Shown here in pieces: positions 14,043 through 19,958 of a stretch of DNA of 24,407 bases. The notes under the pieces are model-generated. The model was not told the DNA's origin and searched no databases. It saw nothing but the letters and a program-made list of their open reading frames with translations. The stretch covers positions 1 through 24,407 of IMG/VR virus record IMGVR_UViG_3300010885_032879; one strand, given 5' to 3'. Each line of letters starts with the position of its first letter. The first letter of the stretch is position 1. Made by a program: the position numbers and the translations under genes. The stretch comes from a virus.

Positions 14043-15130
14043 TACTAGTTTATTCCGACAGCGAAAATTTGGATCTTGAATGGATTCCAAAACTAAATTT
14101 ACCACCACCGTGTCGTGTAGTACACAGCTTCTTAGAATATCGAGACACACCGGCTGATTACAAGATTGGCATGACCACGCACAGATTACACTGTACCTAT
14201 GACGAAAACTGTCCGGCCTATCAAGGCTTTGAAGAAAAAATTATAGCCCTGAGTGACGCCAGTGACATAGTGTTTACCATCGAAAGCGAACTACACAACT
14301 ATCACTGGACCATGTGGGATCAATGCCACAGAGATAATGTGTACTGGGTATTACCCGGTGCTGTAAATGATCGCGAAGATATGAACAGTCACATCATTTA
14401 CTGGGGTGATTGGTTTAAAACTACTACAATATTGTATCGTGCCTTGCCAGAGATTGTGGCTAAGTTTATGCCTTTTCAACCCAAGCCCAAGAGCTTTGAT
14501 GCGTTGTTGGGTTGTCCTAAACCGCATAGAGACTTTGTAGCTAATGCTATTAAGCAATCCGAATTCCAAGATCAATTTGTATTGAGTTATGGCGGAGCAT
14601 GGAAGGATACTGAATTCTATGCCAAAGATTATTTTATCTGGGAACCAGGCTGTGAACCCGTTGTCAACATTGTTGGTACAGCTGACGAAGTACGTTACTA
14701 TGGGCAACACTGTCATCTCAGTCAAGTTATACCGTTAGAAGTGTTTAACTCAACTGCCTACAGCATTATTGCCGAAACAGATCACGACAACACACTGAGT
14801 TTCTATAGTGAAAAAACAGCCAAGCCCATGATAGCCCGCAGACTGTTTGTGGCATTTACAGGTTATAAGTTCTTACACAATCTACGCAGGCTAGGATTTA
14901 GGACCTTTGATGGCATCATTGACGAAAGTTATGATTTGATTGCAGATGATCAGGAACGTTATCGTGCTGCATTTGCACAGGTTGAGCGTCTTTGTGCTAC
15001 ATCACAGTCTGAAATACTGCCAGTAATTGCTGACACGGTTGAACACAATTACCAACTGTTAATGAACACAGATTGGACACAGTTTGCTGCCAATCATGTG
15101 CGGGCTCAAATTCAAACTATATTTAAATGA
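14039..15130 (+). CDS. Glycosyltransferase-like protein (GT10-type C-terminus)
   Basis: 363 residues. The C-terminal half has the pattern of alpha-1,3-fucosyltransferase-like (GT10) proteins: a SIIAETDHDN segment, then FYSEKTAKPMIARRLFVAF (about 257-275), then LRRLGFRTFDGIIDESYD. The E-K-x-x-K-P-M block is the donor-binding region in that family. The N-terminal half is less conserved. It probably transfers a sugar to a phage or host glycan. It ends 19 nt inside the convergent gene on the minus strand, with no terminator visible. Confidence 0.65.
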   Translation: MILVYSDSENLDLEWIPKLNLPPPCRVVHSFLEYRDTPADYKIGMTTHRLHCTYDENCPAYQGFEEKIIALSDASDIVFTIESELHNYHWTMWDQCHRDNVYWVLPGAVNDREDMNSHIIYWGDWFKTTTILYRALPEIVAKFMPFQPKPKSFDALLGCPKPHRDFVANAIKQSEFQDQFVLSYGGAWKDTEFYAKDYFIWEPGCEPVVNIVGTADEVRYYGQHCHLSQVIPLEVFNSTAYSIIAETDHDNTLSFYSEKTAKPMIARRLFVAFTGYKFLHNLRRLGFRTFDGIIDESYDLIADDQERYRAAFAQVERLCATSQSEILPVIADTVEHNYQLLMNTDWTQFAANHVRAQIQTIFK

Positions 15131-15870
15131 TCGCTGACTAGCTGTGCCCAGGCGGTGTGAGTTTGTATGCCAGGATGAAAATTGTCACCGTGGTAGTCTG
15201 AAATTTCTTTGGCCATTTCGTAGATACCATCTCGATTGCTATTTCTAAAAATCCACTGTGACCAATCAATGTTGTTGATTAATGGACGTAGCTCGGGATA
15301 TTTTAATACTCCAAAATCACCATTAGGGCTACAATAATCGCCATGATGCCAATAATTAACATAACTCATAAACTTATAAGGAATTTTTTTTGCACGTAAA
15401 AATTCTTGACACTTTATGATCTCAATGAGGTTAGTATGGGCTAAACTGACATCATTGCTAACCATATACAGACCTTTGAACAACCGTTGCATGTCAGGGT
15501 TTTCTGTCCAGGGTCCATAAAAGCCACCACTAAAAATATACCCTAACTGGTTTGGACAACTTTCTACTCTACGATAAAATCCAAAATCATCAAACATTTT
15601 GTGCCAGGTTGGATTTGTTAGATCAGTTAAAAAATCTATTCTGCTTACTCCAGACCACATGATTAACACCTGGTCAACATCAGGATTTTCTAAAATATAT
15701 CTTACTACACCATTAGCAATGTAGCTATTCCCAGCACCTGGTTCGGCTAAATTTTTTATTGCAAAATTGGGTCTTAAAGTCTGTAGATGTGCCGGCCAAC
15801 AAATATTTTTTTCGCTGCCGGGCTCTTCGGGCCAATGAGTAAAGCTACATCCAGAAATTAGTGTTTTCAT
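15112..15870 (-). CDS. SGNH-type hydrolase-like protein, copy 3
   Basis: 252 residues. The motif order is GCSFTHW with candidate Ser9, GAGNSYIANGV (block II), IMWSGVSRIDF (block III) and a C-terminal DNFHPGIQTHTAWAQL, which carries the Asp-x-x-His pair expected of the catalytic dyad. It is only distantly related to the pair at 10156-11492. No signal peptide is present. The ATG sits 6 nt after a late-type promoter box on the same strand, with no ribosome binding site. It is oriented against its neighbours. Confidence 0.75.
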   Translation of the reverse strand: MKTLISGCSFTHWPEEPGSEKNICWPAHLQTLRPNFAIKNLAEPGAGNSYIANGVVRYILENPDVDQVLIMWSGVSRIDFLTDLTNPTWHKMFDDFGFYRRVESCPNQLGYIFSGGFYGPWTENPDMQRLFKGLYMVSNDVSLAHTNLIEIIKCQEFLRAKKIPYKFMSYVNYWHHGDYCSPNGDFGVLKYPELRPLINNIDWSQWIFRNSNRDGIYEMAKEISDYHGDNFHPGIQTHTAWAQLVSDHLNIV

Positions 15871-15876
15871 AGCAAA

Positions 15877-15884
15877 TATTTATT
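15877..15884 (-). promoter_or_regulatory. T4-type late promoter core (AATAAATA, minus strand)
   Basis: Seven of eight bases match TATAAATA on the minus strand, 6 nt before the minus-strand ATG at 15870. The predicted start falls on the ATG itself. Its upstream end overlaps the -35 box of the divergent plus-strand tRNA promoter by 2 bp. Confidence 0.5.
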
Positions 15885-15911
15885 GACAAATCTCTGTTGT
15901 TAGTTTATACT
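15883..15911 (+). promoter_or_regulatory. Consensus sigma70-type promoter for the tRNA
   Basis: Perfect TTGACA (15883-15888), 17-nt spacer, TATACT (15906-15911). The predicted start near 15918 is 2 nt before the mature tRNA 5' end at 15920. Confidence 0.8.
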
Positions 15912-15919
15912 GTAACTTA

Positions 15920-15996
15920 GGGCCTTTAGCTCATTAGGTTAGAGCAAACGACTCATAATCGTTGGGTGGTAGGTTCAAATCCTACAAGGCCCACCA
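15920..15996 (+). tRNA. tRNA with CAU anticodon, probably tRNA-Ile2 (reads AUA)
   Basis: 77 nt cloverleaf with CCA encoded. Acceptor GGGCCTT pairs with AAGGCCC, the D arm is GCTC/GAGC, the anticodon stem AACGA/TCGTT holds loop CTCATAA (anticodon 15954-15956), and the T arm is GTAGG-TTCAAAT-CCTAC. Initiator features are absent. C4-G69, C5-G68 and U12-A23 are the pairs reported as recognised by the lysidine synthase TilS, and elongator Met tRNA of E. coli lacks the first two. So Ile2 with lysidine at C34 is favoured over Met. Confidence 0.93.
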
Positions 15997-16018
15997 AATT
16001 TTGTATTAAATAATACTC

Positions 16019-17206
16019 ATGAATAATATACTCGAACAAAACGATCAACTTGGCTTCTATATGGTAGGAGAAGAAAAACATCATATAAAACCCCGGGCAT
16101 TGATCAGAGCCACAGAAACTGGACATTTTCCCGAATGGAATTTTAATCGAGAAGCATTTGAAAAATTTCCCTGGCATGTTGAACCTGAAACCAATCTTCG
16201 AGAATTATATCGCTTACGGGCACAACAGATTAGAGACAAATACGATTATATTAGACTTGAAGTATCTGGTGGTGGCGACAGTAGTACTGTGGCTTATAGT
16301 TTTATCAATAATAAAATTCATCTCGATGAAGTTGTTTTTAGATATCCCAAAACAGGTGAAAAGAATGTCACTGACGATCCTTTTAATACCAAACCAGAAA
16401 ATACCTTAAGTGAATTCAAGTATGCTGCCAAGCCACTGTTAGAATGGATTGCTGTGCATAGCCCACGCACAAAGATTACCGTGCATGATTATAGTGAAGA
16501 CATGTTGGTATCAGGTCATGATGAAGGATGGGTATTCAGAACTAAAGATTATTTTCAACCCGGGCATGCATTCAAACACACAGTTGACGCAGTTGATAGT
16601 CACAAGCGTACATTAGATCAAGGATTGCGAGTATGCATGTTATGGGGTGTAGACAAACCCAAGGTTTGTATTAAAGATTCAAAATGGTATTTGTATTTTA
16701 TGGATGTGCAGGCCAATAACGCCAACCCCGAAGTAGGGCAATGGAGCAATATTACTAATGAGTATTTTTATTGGAGCCCAGAATTGCCAGAGATGCTAGC
16801 CAAGCAAGCACACATGATCAAGTCCTGGTTTGATCACCCGCACAACAAATATCTACAGCATTTGGCACGTTGGCCCAATTATAGTTTTAGTCAGCGGACC
16901 ACGTTCGAACACATTATTAAACCCCTAATTTATCCTGACTACGACCCTACTACATTTCAAACTAGTAAACCTACAAACAGTTTTTATAACGAAATGGATC
17001 AGTGGTTTTACACCAATTTTCAAGAAACTCAAGCGTTTAAAGTATGGCGAGCTGGATTAGATCATTTGGTCAAAAACATTGATGCAAAATTTTTTAATAA
17101 TGAAATGGGTCGACCCGTTGGATTTGTAGGGTTTATTAGTCCTTTTTATTATCTTGGTGATGCAACGTTTGTTGATCCTGGGATTAACACACATTTTAAA
17201 TTTTGA
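16019..17206 (+). CDS. PP-loop (N-type) ATP pyrophosphatase protein, asparagine-synthase-like
   Basis: 395 residues. The ATP pyrophosphatase loop is LEVSGGGDSSTVAYSF (80-95), the SGGxDS signature of asparagine synthase, QueC, ThiI and TilS-type enzymes, here with Gly at the variable position. Upstream, residues 58-78 form a helix (ETNLRELYRLRAQQIRDKY) as in asparagine-synthase-like proteins. There is no N-terminal Cys nucleophile domain for glutamine hydrolysis, and no C-terminal zinc cysteines of QueC. It probably adenylates an acid or amide substrate; the substrate is unknown. No ribosome binding site precedes ATG 16019, which lies 22 nt after the tRNA, so it may be made from the tRNA precursor or from a weak box (TATTAAATA) just upstream. 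Confidence 0.7.
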   Translation: MNNILEQNDQLGFYMVGEEKHHIKPRALIRATETGHFPEWNFNREAFEKFPWHVEPETNLRELYRLRAQQIRDKYDYIRLEVSGGGDSSTVAYSFINNKIHLDEVVFRYPKTGEKNVTDDPFNTKPENTLSEFKYAAKPLLEWIAVHSPRTKITVHDYSEDMLVSGHDEGWVFRTKDYFQPGHAFKHTVDAVDSHKRTLDQGLRVCMLWGVDKPKVCIKDSKWYLYFMDVQANNANPEVGQWSNITNEYFYWSPELPEMLAKQAHMIKSWFDHPHNKYLQHLARWPNYSFSQRTTFEHIIKPLIYPDYDPTTFQTSKPTNSFYNEMDQWFYTNFQETQAFKVWRAGLDHLVKNIDAKFFNNEMGRPVGFVGFISPFYYLGDATFVDPGINTHFKF

Positions 17207-17214
17207 TATAAATA
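17207..17214 (+). promoter_or_regulatory. T4-type late promoter core TATAAATA, with possible -35
   Basis: A perfect TATAAATA directly after the stop of the PP-loop gene. TTAACA (17184-17189) lies 17 nt upstream, so TATAAA could also act as a sigma70 -10 box. Predicted start near 17221 gives a leader of about 137 nt. Confidence 0.6.
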
Positions 17215-17220
17215 CTATTA

Positions 17221-17357
17221 GCAACGCCAACATCAAGTTGACGTCGGATTCAACAGACGCCTAGGGTGCAACCCTTTTACTACTGTGTCACAGTATAACG
17301 CCGACCGTAAGCGAAATTCTTCGCAAGCTCTAAAAATCAAATTTGGAGATTATAAAA
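17221..17357 (+). promoter_or_regulatory. Structured 5' leader (candidate regulatory RNA)
   Basis: 137 nt without a gene. A closing stem (17241-17247 with 17301-17308, ACGTCGG/CCGACcGT, one bulged C) encloses hairpin AGGGT-gca-ACCCT (17263-17275) and the 15-bp perfect palindrome TACTGTGTCACAGTA (17281-17295). A small hairpin CAAC/GTTG (17228-17240) precedes the closing stem, and GCGAA-attc-TTCGC (17311-17324) follows it. The ribosome binding site GGAG (17345-17348) lies after the structure. No known riboswitch class is recognised. The palindrome could alternatively be a protein operator. Confidence 0.5.
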
Positions 17358-18302
17358 ATGACAACACGTACAATACGTTGGGTATTAGCCCACGAACCAT
17401 ATGACTTGTTTTTACGTGCAGCTGAAAAGTTTGCCGCAGAAGTAAGTGAAAAAACACACGGCGAACTTGCTATCGAAGTGCTGGGTCTTACTGAATACAC
17501 AGAAAAATATCTTGATGGTCAAACTCTTGATCGTTACAAGATCAAAGACTTAGTTAACGATGGCACAATCGAAATGAGTCAGATGTATACAACTACACTG
17601 GGTCTAGTAGATCAAGACATGTTTGTTCTTGACATGCCATTCTTGTTTACTGATCATGCTCACGCTGCTCGTGTGTTAGATGGTGCTGTTGGCCAGCAAC
17701 TCATGGATCAACTGGCTGAGAAAAGTGAAATCAAAGGATTGGCATTTACTTACTCAGGTGGCTTCCGTGCCATCGTTGGCAACCGAGTTATTGAAGCTGT
17801 AGAAGATTTGCAAGGTATGAAAGTGCGTGTGGCCCACAGTCCTGTGGCAGAAGCCACTATGCGTGCCTTTGGTGCTGAACCTGTGGTATTGCCTATCGAA
17901 CAGTTGGCCAGTGCCCTGGGCGACCGGTCTGTAGACTGTGGTGAAAGTACATATCCACGTATCTATAGCATGAAGCAAAATGAAACAGCAAGTGTTATTA
18001 ACCATACCGAGCACAGTTTATTCTTGACCACAATCATTATGAACAAAGGCTTATGGAATGAACTCACAGTAGAACAGCAAAAGATTTTTGCTGATGCAGC
18101 ACTGAGTGCAGCTCATATTGAACGTGCTGAAAGTTTAGAAGACATTGACATTACTCGTGACCGTGCTGTTGCTGACGGTATTCAAGTTGTTGATTTGTCC
18201 GATTCAGTGAAAGATCAATTACAAGAGTTGTCAGCAAGTGTTTACACCGAATTAGATTCTTATTTCAAACCCGGTCTTGTTGACCAAATTCGTCGTAGTT
18301 AA
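17358..18302 (+). CDS. TRAP-type (DctP family) substrate-binding protein without signal peptide
   Basis: 314 residues from ATG 17358 (GGAG 9 nt upstream). Family blocks are clear: the LFLRAAEKFAAEV helix, LVDQDMFVLDMPFLF, GGFRAIVGNRVIEAVEDLQGMKVRV and the ligand-binding region ALGDRSVDCGE. DctP proteins bind carboxylates in the periplasm for a TRAP transporter. This one starts directly at the first strand of the mature fold, and a stop at 17331 excludes an upstream signal peptide, so it should stay in the cytoplasm or enter particles. It follows a structured leader and is closed by a strong terminator. No TRAP permease gene is in the window. Confidence 0.88.
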   Translation: MTTRTIRWVLAHEPYDLFLRAAEKFAAEVSEKTHGELAIEVLGLTEYTEKYLDGQTLDRYKIKDLVNDGTIEMSQMYTTTLGLVDQDMFVLDMPFLFTDHAHAARVLDGAVGQQLMDQLAEKSEIKGLAFTYSGGFRAIVGNRVIEAVEDLQGMKVRVAHSPVAEATMRAFGAEPVVLPIEQLASALGDRSVDCGESTYPRIYSMKQNETASVINHTEHSLFLTTIIMNKGLWNELTVEQQKIFADAALSAAHIERAESLEDIDITRDRAVADGIQVVDLSDSVKDQLQELSASVYTELDSYFKPGLVDQIRRS

Positions 18303-18314
18303 TTTCGTCAAAAT

Positions 18315-18345
18315 AAACAAACAGGCTTGACGGCCTGTTTGTTTT
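18315..18345 (+). terminator. Rho-independent terminator after the TRAP binding-protein gene
   Basis: A 12-bp perfect stem (18315-18326 with 18333-18344) with a 6-nt loop TTGACG, T-rich on its 3' side. The loop itself is the -35 box of the next promoter, so terminator and promoter overlap. Confidence 0.88.
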
Positions 18346-18355
18346 CCTATATACT
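18327..18355 (+). promoter_or_regulatory. Sigma70-type promoter inside the terminator, leaderless arrangement
   Basis: TTGACG (18327-18332, the terminator loop), 17-nt spacer, TATACT (18350-18355). ATG 18362 starts 7 nt after the -10 box, so the predicted start site is the ATG itself. No ribosome binding site is visible. Confidence 0.7.
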
Positions 18356-18361
18356 ATACAC

Positions 18362-19273
18362 ATGAAAACATTATTCTTATCTCTATTTCTCGCCGTATTA
18401 TCTTTGAGTGTACAAGCCAAAGAAACTGTTACAATCGTTTACTCATGGACTCCAGCTGATGCGGCTGCCAATTTTCACCGTACACTAGTCGAAGAAGCTA
18501 ATCGAATTCAAAACAAATATACATTTGTGTTTGACACCAAGCCAGGTGCTGGCGGCACAGTTGCCGCTAACTATGTGTCCAATACACCAAACACTATATT
18601 GGCCACTGCCAGTGCGTTCTTTATCCGCCCTAATTTTTTCCCCAACGAAAGTCAAAATTTAAATGACTTTAAAGAACTCATGCCACAGTGTAGTGCTCCT
18701 GCTGTAATTTCATCAAGCAAACACAAGTCTTGGAAGGATGTTCCAAACGACCAGCCATTGAGTATTGGTGTAAGTGGCATGGGAACAACCACACACTTAA
18801 TTGCAACTCAGGTAGCTAAAAAATATCCCAAGATGATTGTGATACCGTTTAAAAGTACCAGTGAAGCATTATTGAGCGTGTTAAGTGGTAATACTGATTT
18901 TGCTGTGAATTTTATAGGTGACAGTGAGCCGTACACAAAAACTAGCTCGCCAAAGAAAATTTATATGCTGGGTATAACTGGTGATCTGCCAGTCAATGGA
19001 ATTGTACCATTGACCACTCAAGGTTTTCCAAAGAGTTTAGCTCGTATGAATGTTCCGGCACAATTGGTGGTTCCTAAAAATCTGTCAGACGCAAAATTTA
19101 ATGAGTGGCGTGAAATTTTAGTCCGAGCAGGTCGAGCCAAATCTGTAAACGATGCATTTGCTGTAGACTACTGTCAGTCAATGAATCAAATGCCCACTGA
19201 AAATTTACAAGGATACTATAATTTTCAAGTGTCAGAATGGCAAAAACTTTCCAACGGAGTGAGTCTTAAATAA
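18362..19273 (+). CDS. TctC/Bug-type tripartite tricarboxylate transporter binding protein
   Basis: 303 residues. It has a clear signal peptide (MKTLFLSLFLAVLSLSVQA, cleavage after VQA near residue 19), so it is exported. Family blocks follow: the PGAGGTVAANYV segment, SIGVSGMGTTTHLIATQVAKK and the FKSTSEALLSVLSGNTDF region. TctC/Bug proteins bind carboxylates such as citrate for a TctAB permease; the family is very numerous in Burkholderiales. Neither tctA nor tctB is nearby, so it would have to serve a host permease. It is directly downstream of a second, unrelated class of carboxylate-binding protein (DctP type). Confidence 0.87.
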   Translation: MKTLFLSLFLAVLSLSVQAKETVTIVYSWTPADAAANFHRTLVEEANRIQNKYTFVFDTKPGAGGTVAANYVSNTPNTILATASAFFIRPNFFPNESQNLNDFKELMPQCSAPAVISSSKHKSWKDVPNDQPLSIGVSGMGTTTHLIATQVAKKYPKMIVIPFKSTSEALLSVLSGNTDFAVNFIGDSEPYTKTSSPKKIYMLGITGDLPVNGIVPLTTQGFPKSLARMNVPAQLVVPKNLSDAKFNEWREILVRAGRAKSVNDAFAVDYCQSMNQMPTENLQGYYNFQVSEWQKLSNGVSLK

Positions 19274-19274
19274 T

Positions 19275-19282
19275 AATAAATA
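19275..19282 (+). promoter_or_regulatory. T4-type late promoter core (AATAAATA)
   Basis: Seven of eight bases match TATAAATA, just after the TctC stop. ATG 19288 begins 6 nt after the box, and no ribosome binding site is visible, so the predicted transcript is leaderless or nearly so. Confidence 0.45.
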
Positions 19283-19287
19283 TCTGC

Positions 19288-19455
19288 ATGGAACAGAATA
19301 AAAAACCTGTACAACAGTATTACTACTCAGAAGAAGAGTGGAATCGGTTAGGATGTGGTCCGTTACCCCAAGAACGTGATCGTAGTAAGTTGCAAGACGC
19401 TCACGCAAAAGGCAATCCTAAGATTGACGGGAAAGCTGTAAAAGGGTATAATTAA
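19288..19455 (+). CDS. Small polar protein (55 aa)
   Basis: ATG 19288, stop 19453-19455. It is rich in Lys, Gln and Tyr, with a YYYSEEEWNRLGCGPLPQ segment. No family is recognised. It starts immediately after a late-type promoter box and lacks a ribosome binding site. Its 3' end holds the promoter for the next short ORF and the tmRNA. Confidence 0.5.
   Translation: MEQNKKPVQQYYYSEEEWNRLGCGPLPQERDRSKLQDAHAKGNPKIDGKAVKGYN
19424..19452 (+). promoter_or_regulatory. Sigma70-type promoter for the tmRNA region
   Basis: TTGACG (19424-19429), 17-nt spacer, perfect TATAAT (19447-19452). The ATG at 19459 begins 7 nt after the -10 box. This is the only promoter I can see upstream of the tmRNA, so the pre-tmRNA probably starts with this ATG. 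Confidence 0.7.
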
Positions 19456-19458
19456 GAT

Positions 19459-19545
19459 ATGTTGTTACTCGCATACTTTATTATAGCCGCATTGATAGTG
19501 TACGGCCTGATCGAATTAAAAAATTGGTCGGATAACGAACGGTAA
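19459..19545 (+). CDS. Tiny membrane peptide in the pre-tmRNA leader (28 aa)
   Basis: ATG 19459, stop 19543-19545. The first 20 residues are a hydrophobic helix (Leu/Ile/Ala/Tyr), followed by a polar KNWSDNER end. There is no ribosome binding site, but the ATG coincides with the predicted transcript start. It could be a real leaderless gene or chance. The 10-bp inverted repeat at 19553-19574 follows. Confidence 0.4.
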   Translation: MLLLAYFIIAALIVYGLIELKNWSDNER

Positions 19546-19552
19546 GAGTTTT

Positions 19553-19574
19553 CGAACTTTTACATAAAAGTTCG
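19553..19574 (+). repeat. Inverted repeat (hairpin) before the tmRNA
   Basis: CGAACTTTTA (19553-19562) and TAAAAGTTCG (19565-19574) form a perfect 10-bp stem with a tiny loop (9 bp with a 4-nt loop if the last pair opens). It has no T tail, so it is not a standard terminator. It sits at the junction between the 28-aa ORF and the tmRNA acceptor piece, where a processing hairpin would be expected. Confidence 0.7.
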
Positions 19575-19681
19575 TGGTGGGTCGGATCATAAGTAATCGT
19601 AAAGAATTGTTGTAATTCCTTCGTAGTGAAGGCACTGTGGACGGGAGTTCGATTCTCCCCGGATCCACCTAAGGAACTTGT

Positions 19682-19825
19682 ATGTTTGAACATGGGATTT
19701 ATTTTTGGGGCATCGCAGCAACCGTAAATCTTTGGTTCTGGTTAATTGTAGGTTCATTAGGTGGGTCCGACCGGTTTCGACATGGTGAGATAATGAAAAA
19801 GGCAACACGAGAGGAGTACTCGTAA
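19682..19825 (+). CDS. Small membrane ORF in the tmRNA intervening loop (47 aa)
   Basis: AAGGA (19671-19675) is well placed, 6 nt before ATG 19682. Residues about 5-27 form a hydrophobic, Trp/Phe-rich helix; the tail is basic. The hydrophobic part is coded by the loop that would be removed from the pre-tmRNA. The tail overlaps the tRNA-like 5' half and stops at 19823-19825, before the tag. It is in the same frame as the tag but separated by the stop. It could be real or an accident of composition. Confidence 0.35.
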   Translation: MFEHGIYFWGIAATVNLWFWLIVGSLGGSDRFRHGEIMKKATREEYS

Positions 19826-19917
19826 AAAGCAAATAACGTAAACGCAAACGACGAACAGTTCGCATTGGCAGCGTAAAGCAGCCTAGGGTAGGAAATGCCT
19901 CGTAACAGAAACAACCT

Positions 19918-19942
19918 AAAAAGGACCTTCGGGTCCTTTTTT
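19918..19942 (+). terminator. Rho-independent terminator of the tmRNA gene
   Basis: Stem AAGGACC-TTCG-GGTCCTT with a stable UUCG tetraloop, extended by an A run on the left pairing a T run ending at 19942. Confidence 0.95.
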
Positions 19943-19958
19943 CATGGTAAGTATTCAC

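Larger units (their letters stand above)
19575..19942 (+). ncRNA. ssrA: Circularly permuted (two-piece) tmRNA
   Basis: tmRNA frees stalled ribosomes and tags their peptides for proteolysis. Here the 3' tRNA-like half comes first: linker GGAC (19639-19642), T arm GGGAG-TTCGATT-CTCCC (19643-19659), acceptor strand CGGATCC (19660-19666), A73 at 19667, then CCT rather than CCA. About 93 nt later the 5' half starts GGGTCCG (19763-19769), pairing fully with that strand, including the G3.U70 wobble that marks alanine tRNAs. The D-like GGTTTCGAC follows, then pseudoknot hairpin CGAG/CTCG (19809-19822), GTAAAAAGC and the tag frame GCA to TAA (19844-19876) encoding ANDEQFALAA. P2 pairing 19633-19638 with 19782-19787 is possible with two G.U pairs. 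It ends in a terminator. The 5' boundary is approximate. Confidence 0.93.

Noticed and set aside
16019-17206. QueC to complete the deazaguanine route
   Set aside because: It has an SGGxDS loop but no C-terminal zinc cysteines, is much longer than QueC, and looks more like asparagine-synthase-type proteins.
17221-17357. A hammerhead or other known self-cleaving ribozyme in the leader
   Set aside because: The hammerhead core (CTGANGA with GAAA) is absent, and the pairing pattern fits no ribozyme class I know.
19576-19669. A stand-alone tRNA from the upstream GGTGGGTC to the T arm and ATCCACC strand
   Set aside because: There is no D arm or anticodon arm between the acceptor strand and the T arm, and the downstream acceptor copy pairs better and is followed by tmRNA motifs.
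19760-19942. A conventional one-piece tmRNA
   Set aside because: No T arm or 3' acceptor strand follows the tag; the sequence runs straight into a terminator. The missing half lies upstream.
19587-19958. A 123-aa minus-strand ORF covering the tmRNA locus
   Set aside because: It is antisense to a structured RNA whose pairing explains the sequence.
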